This document shows, in pieces, positions 1-5,016 of a stretch of DNA of 5,016 nt. The position numbers and the translations under genes were made by a program. Source of the stretch: Pseudomonadota bacterium (GTDB lineage Bacteria > Pseudomonadota > Alphaproteobacteria > Acetobacterales > Acetobacteraceae); contig JAKAZN010000194.1 in NCBI GenBank assembly GCA_021815835.1, positions 1 to 5,016 of the forward strand. The letters run 5' to 3'. Position 1 is the stretch's first letter. Every line of letters starts with the position of its first letter. The notes below the pieces were generated by a model. That model made no database searches. It was not told where the DNA came from and worked only from the letters and a program-made list of their open reading frames with translations.

Positions 1-632
1 CCGGCGAGGATGTTCTTCGGGCTGACGTCGCCGTGGACCAGGGCGCGTTTGGTGGCCGCGGTCGTGGCGGCGAGCGCGGTCAGGACCTCGGCCCGGTCGG
101 GATGGGCGCGTGCGGTGGCGAGCAGGTACGGCTCCAGGCGGATGTCATGGAAAATGCCGTCGGTGGGGAATGCCGAAGCGGTGGTCGGATCGGCGGCGGA
201 GGCGGCGTGGATGGCCGCGATCGTGGCGCCGACCTGGGCGGCGAAGGCCGGATCGGCCTGGCCGGCGTGGAGCTGGTCCTTCCACAGCTTGTGGTCGGCG
301 GGGGAGAGGTAGGCCATCGCAAGCGCGCCCGAGTGCGGGTCCTGGCCGAGCAGGGCGGGGGCGCTCCCGGGGCGGGCGGCGGTGGCGCGGGCCATCCAGG
401 CGGCCTCGTAACGGTTGCGCTCGATGGGTGCCTGCCAGTCGGCGGCGACGCGCAAGCGCGACAGCGCGCGCTTGACGCAGATGGGGCCGGTCGGGAGGTC
501 GATGCGCCAGATATCGGAGGACACGCCGCCGGTGAGCCGGGCGCCCTCGGGCGGGGGGGCGGCGGGCGCGAGCAGGCCCATGCGGACCAGGGCGGCGAGG
601 AGGTCAGGGGGGGGGCGTTCGTCCTGGGGCAT
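1..632 (-). CDS. APH-family phosphotransferase (aminoglycoside phosphotransferase/choline kinase fold), 3' end outside window
   Basis: The frame is open from ATG at 632 to the left edge and gives 210 complete residues. Visible kinase-fold features are a beta-strand lysine in ICVKRA (K54), expected to contact ATP, and the Brenner-type catalytic loop LVHGDVSPKNIL with H200, G201, D202 and N207, the HGDxxxxN signature of APH enzymes. D202 is the expected catalytic base and N207 a metal ligand. The segment FHDIRLEPYL (161-170), before the catalytic loop, resembles uncharacterised proteobacterial phosphotransferases and is reminiscent of methylthioribose-kinase-like proteins. The later metal-binding aspartate motif lies beyond the edge. 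It should be a soluble ATP-dependent small-molecule kinase; the substrate is unknown, and real antibiotic resistance is not implied. No purine-rich ribosome site precedes ATG 632. ATG at 581 (residue 18) is an alternative start, also without one. A C9 tract occupies codons 6-9. It lies 233 bp downstream of the transketolase genes on the same strand, so co-transcription is possible but unproven. Confidence 0.85.
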   Translation of the reverse strand, partial: MPQDERPPPDLLAALVRMGLLAPAAPPPEGARLTGGVSSDIWRIDLPTGPICVKRALSRLRVAADWQAPIERNRYEAAWMARATAARPGSAPALLGQDPHSGALAMAYLSPADHKLWKDQLHAGQADPAFAAQVGATIAAIHAASAADPTTASAFPTDGIFHDIRLEPYLLATARAHPDRAEVLTALAATTAATKRALVHGDVSPKNILA

Positions 633-679
633 GGGGTGGGGGAGAGTGTAAGGGTGGGGGGTCGCGGGGGGAACCTGGG
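607..679 (+). other. G-run cluster with G-quadruplex potential over the phosphotransferase start
   Basis: On the plus strand (template strand of the phosphotransferase gene) eight G runs lie within 73 bases: G9 at 607-615, G4 at 626-629, G4 at 633-636, G5 at 638-642, G3 at 652-654, G6 at 656-661, G6 at 666-671 and G3 at 677-679. The last four have loops of 1, 4 and 5 bases, fitting the G3+N1-7 quadruplex pattern. The gene's start codon (630-632) lies inside the cluster. The runs are seen directly; folding is inferred. Confidence 0.45.
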
Positions 680-700
680 CGAGGAAGAAGGTCGCCCGCG

Positions 701-717
701 AATGACGGTAAATGACG
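701..717. repeat. Tandem AATGACG repeat, 10-bp period
   Basis: AATGACG occurs at 701-707 and again at 711-717, separated by GTA, so the period is about one helical turn. On the minus strand it reads CGTCATT twice, roughly 70-85 bases upstream of the phosphotransferase ATG. This spacing suits a transcription factor binding as a tandem dimer, but no known operator is recognised. Confidence 0.35.
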
Positions 718-765
718 CAAACCGCCCCGAGCACGTCACACACGGTGGATGGCGCGTCCGATCAT

Positions 766-777
766 CCGGCGCGCCGG
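766..777. repeat. 12-bp perfect palindrome CCGGCGCGCCGG
   Basis: The twelve bases are exactly self-complementary. In DNA this GC-rich such palindromes arise by chance fairly often. It has no unpaired loop, so it is a poor RNA terminator hairpin. Confidence 0.3.
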
Positions 778-805
778 CCGGAAGCCCCGTCGCCGGCACG
801 GATGC

Positions 806-853
806 GGACCGGTCGTTTGTGAACCGTTCCGATATCGCGAACCATGCCGGTCC
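806..853. repeat. Inverted repeat just past the transketolase operon stop
   Basis: GGACCGG (806-812) and CCGGTCC (847-853) are exact complements separated by 34 bases. The spacer holds further short dyads: GAAC at 821-824, GTTC at 826-829 and GAAC at 839-842, with the palindrome CGATATCG at 830-837 between the last two. The distal arm lies only 12 bases beyond the operon's stop codon, so an RNA stem could protect the 3' end or slow polymerase. No T tract follows on the minus strand, so it is not a classical intrinsic terminator. Confidence 0.3.
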
Positions 854-865
854 TCGGGTGCCCGC

Positions 866-1873
866 TCAGAGCCATCCCTTGATCTGGCGCGCGATCGCCT
901 CGGCCGAGATGCCGTAACGGTCGTGCAGGGTGGGCAGGGCGCCGGCGGCGAGGAACGCGTCCGGCAGGCCGATCTGGCGGAATTTCGGCGCCACTCCGGC
1001 GCGCAGCAAGCCGGCCGCGACCGCCTCGCCGAGCCCGCCGATGATGGTATGGTTCTCGGCGACAACGACCAGGCGCCCGCCCTTGCCGGCGGCGGCGATG
1101 ATCGTGTCGAGATCGAGCGGCTTGATCGTCGCGGCGTGCAACACCTCCACGCCGATGCTGTCGCGCTCCAGGATCTCGGCGGCCTGCAGCGCCCGCATGG
1201 TGGCGAGCCCGGTCGAAATCACCAGCACGTCATTTCCGGTCCGGATCGTCTTTGCCTTGCCGAGCTCGAACCGGTAGCCGTACGCGTCCAGAAGCAACGG
1301 GACCTGGCCACGCAGGAGCCGCATGTAGACGGGACCATCATGCGCGGCGATGGCTGGCACCGCCTGTTCGATCTCCAGGGCATCGGCCGGATCGATGATG
1401 GTCAGGTTCGGCATGCCGCGAAAGATCGCGATATCCTCGGTCGCCTGATGGCTTGGCCCATAGCCCGAGGTCAGGCCGGGCAGGGCGCAGACGATCTTGA
1501 CGTTCAGGCGCTCCTCGGCGATCGCCATGCAGATGAAGTCATAGGCGCGGCGCGAGGCGAACACGGCATAGGTGGTCACGAAGGGCATCGCACCCTCCCG
1601 CGCCAGACCGGCCGCGGCCGACATCAGCAGCTGTTCGGCCATGCCCATCTGGTAGAATCGATCCGGGTAGGCCTGCGCGAAGATGTGCAGGTCGGTGTAT
1701 TTCGCGAGGTCGGCGGTGAGGCCGACAATCCCGGGGTGGGACTTCGCCAGCGCGACCAATGCGTGGCCGAACGGCGCGGACGCGGTGCGTTGGCCAGGAG
1801 CGGCGATCGAGGCGATCATCGCCGAGGTGGTCAGCCGCTGCTTCGGCGCTTCGGCGTTTGGCGCTCCGCTCAT
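866..1873 (-). CDS. Transketolase-like protein, C-terminal subunit (split transketolase, pyrimidine-binding and C-terminal domains)
   Basis: This 335-residue protein is the second half of a two-gene thiamine-diphosphate transketolase; the partner half is encoded immediately upstream. The pyrimidine domain covers about residues 28-200. It contains MGMAEQ (76-81), where E80 matches the conserved glutamate that activates the TPP aminopyrimidine ring, and SGYGPSHQATEDIAIFRGMP (136-155), in which H142 corresponds to the substrate-site histidine of the transketolase/DXS family. The transketolase C-terminal domain covers about 210-335, with the typical VAENHTIIGGLGEAV segment (271-285). The ATG at 1873 was chosen because it overlaps the upstream gene's TGA (ATGA, 1870-1873), the usual translationally coupled arrangement, and because the family similarity starts soon after it. 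A start 54 bases further upstream is possible but unlikely. It should be cytoplasmic, forming an alpha2beta2-like enzyme with the N subunit. The ketose donor and aldose acceptor are not predictable. Confidence 0.93.
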   Translation of the reverse strand: MSGAPNAEAPKQRLTTSAMIASIAAPGQRTASAPFGHALVALAKSHPGIVGLTADLAKYTDLHIFAQAYPDRFYQMGMAEQLLMSAAAGLAREGAMPFVTTYAVFASRRAYDFICMAIAEERLNVKIVCALPGLTSGYGPSHQATEDIAIFRGMPNLTIIDPADALEIEQAVPAIAAHDGPVYMRLLRGQVPLLLDAYGYRFELGKAKTIRTGNDVLVISTGLATMRALQAAEILERDSIGVEVLHAATIKPLDLDTIIAAAGKGGRLVVVAENHTIIGGLGEAVAAGLLRAGVAPKFRQIGLPDAFLAAGALPTLHDRYGISAEAIARQIKGWL

Positions 1874-2769
1874 GACACCGCCCCACCGCTGAAGGTTTCG
1901 TCGAGCAGGGAGATCGCCCGCTGCCATTCCCCGGCCTCGACGCGCAGGAAATGGTTGCGCTCGCGGGCTTCGAGGAATGGCACGCCCTTCGCCATCCGGG
2001 TGTCGCAGATCACGATGCGCGGCGCGGCGACCCTGACGGCACGGGCGGCATCGAGCGCGGTGGCGACGGCATCGATGTCGTTGCCGTCCACCCGCTGCGT
2101 GTGCCAGCCGAAGGCGCGGAAGCGCTCGTGCAGCGGCTCACGGGAGGAGATCGCCGCCGAGGGGCCGTCGGCCTGCTGGTCGTTCACATCGACGATGCCG
2201 ATCAGATTGTCGAGCCGCCAGTGCGCCGCCCCCATGACGCCCTCCCAGATCGAACCCTCGTTCAATTCGCCGTCGGAGAACAGCGTGTAGACGAAAGAGT
2301 CCGATTTCTTGCGCTTGAGACCGAGCGCCACGCCGACGGCGATACCGACGCCGTGGCCGAGCGAGCCGCCGGTCATCTCCATCCCCGGGGTATAGCCGGC
2401 CATGCCGGACATCGGCAGGCGGCTTGCGTCGGCGCCATAGGTTTCGATCTCGCTCTCGGGGAGGATGCCGGCCTCGATCAGCGCCGCATAGAGCGCGATC
2501 GCGTAATGACCGATCGAGAGCAGGAACCGGTCGCGCCCTTCCCAGCGCGTGTCATCCGGGCGGTAGCGCATGGCATGGAAGTAGCAGACAGCCAGCACGT
2601 CCGCGATGCCGAGCGCCTGGGCGATGTAGCCTTGGCCTTGCACCTCGCCCATCCGCAGCGCGTGGCGGCGGATCCGGTAGGCGCGTTCGCGCAGCGAGAC
2701 GTTCGAACCGGTATGAGGAAAGCCGTCGTCGCGGGCGGCGGCGGTCTTGCCGGGGGGCGTGCTGGCCAT
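1870..2769 (-). CDS. Transketolase-like protein, N-terminal TPP-binding subunit (split transketolase)
   Basis: This 299-residue protein is the TPP/Mg-binding half of a split transketolase; full-length enzymes of about 660 residues join both halves. Visible motifs are SIGH (85-88; usually SKGH), with H88 near the diphosphate and substrate; GSLGHG (135-140); the metal/TPP motif SDGELNEG (165-172) running to VDVNDQQADG (193-202), with D166 and N196 as expected Mg ligands; GWHTQRVDGND (221-231); and MAKGVPFLE (259-267) followed by H273. The first Gly of the usual GDG is Ser here. The start is ATG at 2769, preceded by GGAGAG nine bases upstream. An in-frame TTG at 2802 would overlap the SDR gene's stop as TTGA and add 11 residues, but it has no good ribosome site. 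Together with the C subunit it should transfer a two-carbon ketol group in sugar or sugar-phosphate metabolism. Known precedents for split transketolases include sulfofructose and apulose-phosphate enzymes; which substrate applies here is unknown. Confidence 0.92.
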   Translation of the reverse strand: MASTPPGKTAAARDDGFPHTGSNVSLRERAYRIRRHALRMGEVQGQGYIAQALGIADVLAVCYFHAMRYRPDDTRWEGRDRFLLSIGHYAIALYAALIEAGILPESEIETYGADASRLPMSGMAGYTPGMEMTGGSLGHGVGIAVGVALGLKRKKSDSFVYTLFSDGELNEGSIWEGVMGAAHWRLDNLIGIVDVNDQQADGPSAAISSREPLHERFRAFGWHTQRVDGNDIDAVATALDAARAVRVAAPRIVICDTRMAKGVPFLEARERNHFLRVEAGEWQRAISLLDETFSGGAVS

Positions 2770-2774
2770 TGCGC

Positions 2775-2784
2775 GTGGCTCTCC
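2775..2784 (-). promoter_or_regulatory. Ribosome binding site of the transketolase N subunit
   Basis: The minus strand reads CGGAGAG about nine bases before ATG 2769. It lies in the 29-bp gap after the SDR stop and decides for the ATG over the in-frame TTG at 2802. Confidence 0.6.
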
Positions 2785-2798
2785 GTGCCGAGGATGGG

Positions 2799-3548
2799 TC
2801 AATGGATCAGCATGCCGCCGTTCACGTCGATGACCGCACCGGTGACGTAGGCGGAAAGATCGGAGGCGAGGAAGAGGAAGATCCGGGCGACATCCAGGGC
2901 GGTGCCGAGCCGGCCGATGGGAATACCCTTCAAGATCTCGCCGCGCATCTCGTCCTTCAGCATCCCGCCGGTGATCTCGGTCTGGATCAGGCCGGGCGTG
3001 ACGGCGTTGACGCGGATGCCCGACGGGCCGAATTCGCGCGCCATGGCCTTGGCGAGACCGAGCACCCCGGCCTTCGCCGCGGAATAATGCGGGCCACCGA
3101 AAATACCGCCGCCGCGCTGCGCGGAAACCGAGGACATGCAGGCGATCGACCCGGTACCGCGATCGCGCATATGCGGCAGGAACGCCCGGCTGAGGTGGAA
3201 CACACCGGTCAGGTTGACGTCGATCACCCGCTCCCAGTTCTGCGCCTCGATCTCGAGCAGGCGGAGGGGCTCGGTGATGCCGGCGTTATTGACCAGGATA
3301 TCGATCCGACCGAACGCGGCGATCGCCGTGCCCGCCGCGACCTCGCACGCCGCCCGGTCGGTGACATCGCAGCCGATGCCGATATGGCCGGTCCCGAGCG
3401 AGGCCGCCGCCGCGTCCGAAGCCGCTTGTTGCAGATCGAGGATCGCCACGCGCGCGCCATGTTCGGCGAACAACCTGGCGGTTGCCAGACCGATCCCCCT
3501 GGGGCTCGCGCCACCCGATATGACCGCCGTCTTGCCGCTGAGCAGCAT
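2799..3548 (-). CDS. SDR-family NAD(P)-dependent oxidoreductase
   Basis: This 249-residue protein has the standard length for a classical short-chain dehydrogenase/reductase and is the first gene of the operon. The Rossmann glycine motif is SGGASPRGIG (11-20), the variant with one extra residue compared with TGxxxGxG. D38 at the end of beta-2 (AILDLQ) favours NAD(H) over NADP(H). The other family marks are CDVTD (60-64), NNAG (87-90), N112 in VNLTG, catalytic S140 in MSSVSAQ, and Y155/K159 in YSAAK. The C-terminal stretch YVTGAVIDVNGGMLIH is typical of the family. ATG 3548 was chosen because GGAG lies seven bases upstream and the Rossmann strand starts directly after it; the longer open frame has no family similarity. 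It is cytoplasmic and probably oxidises a secondary alcohol of a sugar or polyol, or reduces a ketone. The company of transketolase genes supports a carbohydrate substrate, but this is inference. Confidence 0.94.
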   Translation of the reverse strand: MLLSGKTAVISGGASPRGIGLATARLFAEHGARVAILDLQQAASDAAAASLGTGHIGIGCDVTDRAACEVAAGTAIAAFGRIDILVNNAGITEPLRLLEIEAQNWERVIDVNLTGVFHLSRAFLPHMRDRGTGSIACMSSVSAQRGGGIFGGPHYSAAKAGVLGLAKAMAREFGPSGIRVNAVTPGLIQTEITGGMLKDEMRGEILKGIPIGRLGTALDVARIFLFLASDLSAYVTGAVIDVNGGMLIH

Positions 3549-3554
3549 GCGTTT

Positions 3555-3560
3555 TCTCCG
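3555..3560 (-). promoter_or_regulatory. Ribosome binding site of the SDR gene
   Basis: The minus strand reads GCGGAGAAAACGC directly before ATG 3548, placing GGAG seven bases from the start. It supports this start over the in-frame upstream codons. Confidence 0.6.
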
Positions 3561-3573
3561 CTGATCCGTCGGC

Positions 3574-3602
3574 TTTAGACGCGGGCTGACATGAAATCGC
3601 AA
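3574..3602 (-). promoter_or_regulatory. Predicted sigma70-type promoter of the SDR-transketolase operon
   Basis: On the minus strand, TTGCGA (-35, plus-strand positions 3597-3602) is followed after exactly 17 bases by TCTAAA (-10, 3574-3579). Each hexamer matches four of six consensus positions. Transcription would start near 3567 and leave a short leader of roughly 18 bases that carries the GGAG ribosome site. The prediction rests on sequence inspection only. Confidence 0.45.
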
Positions 3603-3639
3603 ACGAAGATCTTGCATGAATTGATGAATCCCGTTCATG
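3590..3639. promoter_or_regulatory. Candidate LysR operator: CATGAA half-sites in the divergent promoter
   Basis: CATGAA occurs at 3590-3595 and 3615-3620, a related GATGAA at 3623-3628, and the inverted TTCATG at 3634-3639. The pair 3615-3620/3634-3639 forms a dyad with a 13-base spacer centred at 3627, about 60 bases upstream of the predicted operon start. LysR-type regulators usually bind a primary site near -65 and a second site close to the -35, which 3590-3595 would fit. The half-sites are seen; binding is inferred. Confidence 0.4.
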
Positions 3640-3649
3640 TATCCCGCCG

Positions 3650-4576
3650 ATGGCGAACCCTGTTCCGATGTCCCTTCTGCGCGCCTTCGAGGCGGCCGGC
3701 CGCTGCGGATCGTTCCGGGCGGCGGCGGCGGAGCTTGGCCTGACGCCGAGCGCGGTGAGCCACGCGATCCGCAAACTCGAAGACCTCCTGGGCGCGCGGC
3801 TGTTCCGGCGTCAGGCGCGGACGATCGCGTTGACCACCGAGGGCCAGACGCTGATCCGTCATGTCGGCGGGGCGTTCGACCTGCTCCGCCACGGGATGGA
3901 GGCGGTGTCGACCCGGGCGCCGCGCTTGCTGCGCCTTCATGTGGCGCCCAGTTTCGCAACCCAGTGGCTGGCCCCCCGGTTGCAGCGTTTCCTCGAAGCC
4001 AATCCGAAGGTCGAGGTGCGGATCGCGGCAAGCACGGACTACGCGGAGTTCAGCGAAGGCGCCTTCGATGCCGATATCGTGTATGCCGCCGCACCCACCG
4101 CGCAGGCACGGCCGGGGCTCGTGCGCATCTCGCTCGGCGAGGAAACCGTCGTCCCGCTTTGTGCCCCGGCGCTTGCCGCGCGCATCCGCCGTCCGGCCGA
4201 CCTGCTGGCCGAGACACTGATCCATAGTGACAACAAGGTGCTCCGCTGGCCGGACTGGTTCGCGGCCAACGGACTGAGCATGCCGGCCCCACATGGGCTC
4301 CGGTTCGATCGCAGTTTCCTCGCGATCAGCATGGCCGCGGACGGGCTGGGGGTCGCCCTCGAATCAACCCGGTTGGCGGAACGCGAACTTGCCAGCGGGC
4401 GGCTCGTTGCGCCGCTCGGCGGATGCTCGACGGATCTGCACTACACCGCGCATTTTCTAGTCTATCCGCGGGCCTATCAATCGAATCCGCTGATCGCGCG
4501 GTTCGCGGCCTGGCTGGCCGAGCAATTGCGCGTCCGCGCCGAGCAGGCCCCCCCCGGCCACCGAAAGCCGGGGTAG
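3650..4576 (+). CDS. LysR-family transcriptional regulator (GcvA-like)
   Basis: This 308-residue protein has the normal length for the family. The winged helix-turn-helix covers about residues 8-66: LLRAFEAAGRCGSFRAAAAE leads into LGLTPSAVSHAIRKLEDLLG, with the recognition helix near 34-43, followed by ARLFRRQARTIALTTEGQ. The effector-binding domain begins near 92 with LRLHVAPSFATQWLAPRLQRF, the arrangement typical of the GcvA group. It is a cytoplasmic DNA-binding protein, probably tetrameric, sensing a small molecule through the periplasmic-binding-protein-like domain. It is divergent from the SDR-transketolase operon across 101 bp, the classic arrangement in which a LysR protein controls its neighbour and itself. 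ATG 3650 lacks a clear ribosome site. ATG 3668 is an alternative that removes six residues without touching the DNA-binding domain. A C8 run (4548-4555) lies close to the 3' end. The inducer is unknown; the operon's substrate or an intermediate is the natural guess. Confidence 0.94.
   Translation: MANPVPMSLLRAFEAAGRCGSFRAAAAELGLTPSAVSHAIRKLEDLLGARLFRRQARTIALTTEGQTLIRHVGGAFDLLRHGMEAVSTRAPRLLRLHVAPSFATQWLAPRLQRFLEANPKVEVRIAASTDYAEFSEGAFDADIVYAAAPTAQARPGLVRISLGEETVVPLCAPALAARIRRPADLLAETLIHSDNKVLRWPDWFAANGLSMPAPHGLRFDRSFLAISMAADGLGVALESTRLAERELASGRLVAPLGGCSTDLHYTAHFLVYPRAYQSNPLIARFAAWLAEQLRVRAEQAPPGHRKPG
4552..4573. terminator. GC-rich hairpin at the convergent gene ends
   Basis: CCCCGGC (4552-4558) and GCCGGGG (4567-4573) form a perfect 7-bp stem with an 8-base loop. 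The stem ends right at the LysR stop codon and lies downstream of the convergent LVIVD gene. It could act in both directions, but no T tract follows on either strand, so classical intrinsic termination is doubtful. The left arm also includes part of a C8 run. Confidence 0.3.
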
Positions 4577-4616
4577 GATCGCCCACCCGAATGGCCGCCC
4601 TTTCCCCTCCGGGCAC

Positions 4617-5016
4617 CTATCCCGTCATCTCCAGAACCCACAGGCCGCCCGAGAACCGGTCCACCGCATAGACCGTGCGGTTCTCGTCCACATACACATC
4701 GTTGATCATCGCCGGCCGGGACCCAGCCCCGCCCGGCGGGGGCGGCACGAACGCCGCCACCTCGCGCGGCTGGAACGGGTCCGAAATATCGTGCACGCGC
4801 AGCCCGCCGGCGAAATACGTGCCGAAGATCAGGGTCGAGGAGGTGAAGGCGGGGCCGGGACGATTCTCGTGCAGGTTATGCGCCCCGTATCGCCCGCCCA
4901 GCGCATACTCCTCCACCGGCGGGATCGGCAGGGTCGCGATCGGGACCAGATTGTCCTCGCGCCGCGCATCCAGGATCCAGACCAGCTTCGGCCAGTCCGC
5001 GCCTTCCGTGCGCACG
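4617..5016 (-). CDS. LVIVD repeat-containing protein, C-terminal part (5' end outside window)
   Basis: The frame is open to the right edge and ends at TAG (4617-4619), giving 132 complete C-terminal residues. The pattern VWILDAR, then GGRYGAHNLHENRPG, FGTYFAGGLRVHDISDPFQPREVAAFVPP, INDVYVDENRTVYAVDRFSGGLWVLEMTG is characteristic of LVIVD-repeat proteins, which fold as beta-propellers. In this family the blades carry LRVYDISDP-like strands; here LRVHDISDP and LWVLE are evident. The GTG at the edge is only an internal codon; the true start lies outside, so a signal peptide cannot be assessed. Many homologues are predicted to be exported, and their molecular function is not settled. It is convergent with the LysR gene with a 40-bp gap and shows no evident link to the transketolase operon. 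Confidence 0.82.
   Translation of the reverse strand, partial: VRTEGADWPKLVWILDARREDNLVPIATLPIPPVEEYALGGRYGAHNLHENRPGPAFTSSTLIFGTYFAGGLRVHDISDPFQPREVAAFVPPPPGGAGSRPAMINDVYVDENRTVYAVDRFSGGLWVLEMTG

Larger units (their letters stand above)
633..865. other. Intergenic region between transketolase C subunit and phosphotransferase
   Basis: No credible gene is seen. Frames crossing this stretch are low-complexity shadows rich in Arg, Pro, Gly and Ser. The stretch holds the 3' end signals of the operon, if any, and the upstream region of the phosphotransferase gene. It contains a G-rich tract (633-679), a tandem AATGACG repeat (701-717), a 12-bp perfect palindrome (766-777) and a 7-bp inverted repeat with a 34-base spacer (806-853). 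There is no convincing T-tract terminator for the minus strand. The best -10-like hexamer for the downstream gene is TACACT (minus strand, 645-650), but it has only a poor -35 partner. Confidence 0.6.

Noticed and set aside
80..799. Minus-strand open frame of 239 codons
   Set aside because: Pro/Ser/Arg-rich product in the wrong frame of the phosphotransferase; the true frame starts at 632 and carries the kinase motifs.
847..866. Intrinsic terminator directly after the transketolase C stop
   Set aside because: The GGGCACCC stretch is only a short imperfect dyad without a usable loop, and no T tract follows on the minus strand.
33..917. Plus-strand open frame of 294 codons
   Set aside because: Gly-rich shadow of the phosphotransferase gene on the other strand, where the HGDxxxxN motif is clear.
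749..2290. Plus-strand open frame of 513 codons
   Set aside because: It is antisense to both transketolase subunits, whose motifs and ATGA overlap are unmistakable. The product is a low-complexity Arg/Gly/Asp-rich shadow typical of GC-rich DNA.
1951..2850. Plus-strand open frame of 299 codons
   Set aside because: Antisense shadow of the transketolase N subunit with no recognisable domain.
2424..3578. Plus-strand open frame of 384 codons
   Set aside because: Antisense to the SDR and transketolase N genes; composition is Arg/Gly/Ala-rich without family similarity.
3597..3615. GCAA-N9-TTGC as the main LysR box
   Set aside because: The arms are only four bases, do not extend, and overlap the predicted -35; the CATGAA/TTCATG dyad is longer and better placed.
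3549..4031. N-terminal extension of the SDR frame up to 4031
   Set aside because: The extension is antisense to the LysR gene and low in complexity. The SDR fold and ribosome site both point to ATG 3548.
3635..4294. Minus-strand open frame of 219 codons
   Set aside because: Antisense shadow of the LysR gene.
4423..4671. Small plus-strand frame across the LysR and LVIVD gene ends
   Set aside because: It overlaps two well-supported genes and has no ribosome site or recognisable domain.

Overview
The window is very GC-rich, with strong third-position G/C bias and long antisense shadow frames. The GcvA-like LysR regulator and the general protein style suggest an alphaproteobacterium, possibly Acetobacteraceae or another Rhodospirillales member. 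This is inference only: there is no rRNA or other taxonomic marker. I see no tRNA, rRNA, CRISPR array, insertion sequence or prophage gene.

Layout from left to right: (1) 1-632, minus strand: the N-terminal two thirds of an APH/choline-kinase-fold phosphotransferase, cut by the left edge. (2) 633-865: a 233-bp non-coding gap with G-rich tracts, a tandem repeat and several dyads. (3) 866-3548, minus strand: a compact three-gene operon transcribed in the order SDR dehydrogenase, transketolase N-terminal (TPP-binding) subunit, transketolase C-terminal subunit. The two transketolase genes overlap by the 4-bp ATGA arrangement. (4) 3549-3649: a 101-bp divergent promoter region with a plausible sigma70 promoter for the operon and CATGAA/TTCATG half-sites just upstream of it. 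(5) 3650-4576, plus strand: a LysR-family (GcvA-like) regulator. (6) 4617-5016, minus strand: the C-terminal end of an LVIVD-repeat beta-propeller-type protein, convergent with the LysR gene and cut by the right edge.

How the genes may work together: the divergent LysR protein probably controls the operon. A plausible scheme is that the SDR oxidises a hydroxyl group of a polyol or sugar (an acidic residue after beta-2 suggests NAD), and the split transketolase then moves a two-carbon ketol unit from or to a ketose or ketose phosphate. The APH-fold kinase downstream could supply a phosphorylated substrate, but the 233-bp gap makes its membership in the operon uncertain. The substrate cannot be read from the sequence, and no transporter, isomerase or aldolase lies inside the window. 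The module is the best candidate here for an uncharacterised catabolic system; the individual protein families are known.
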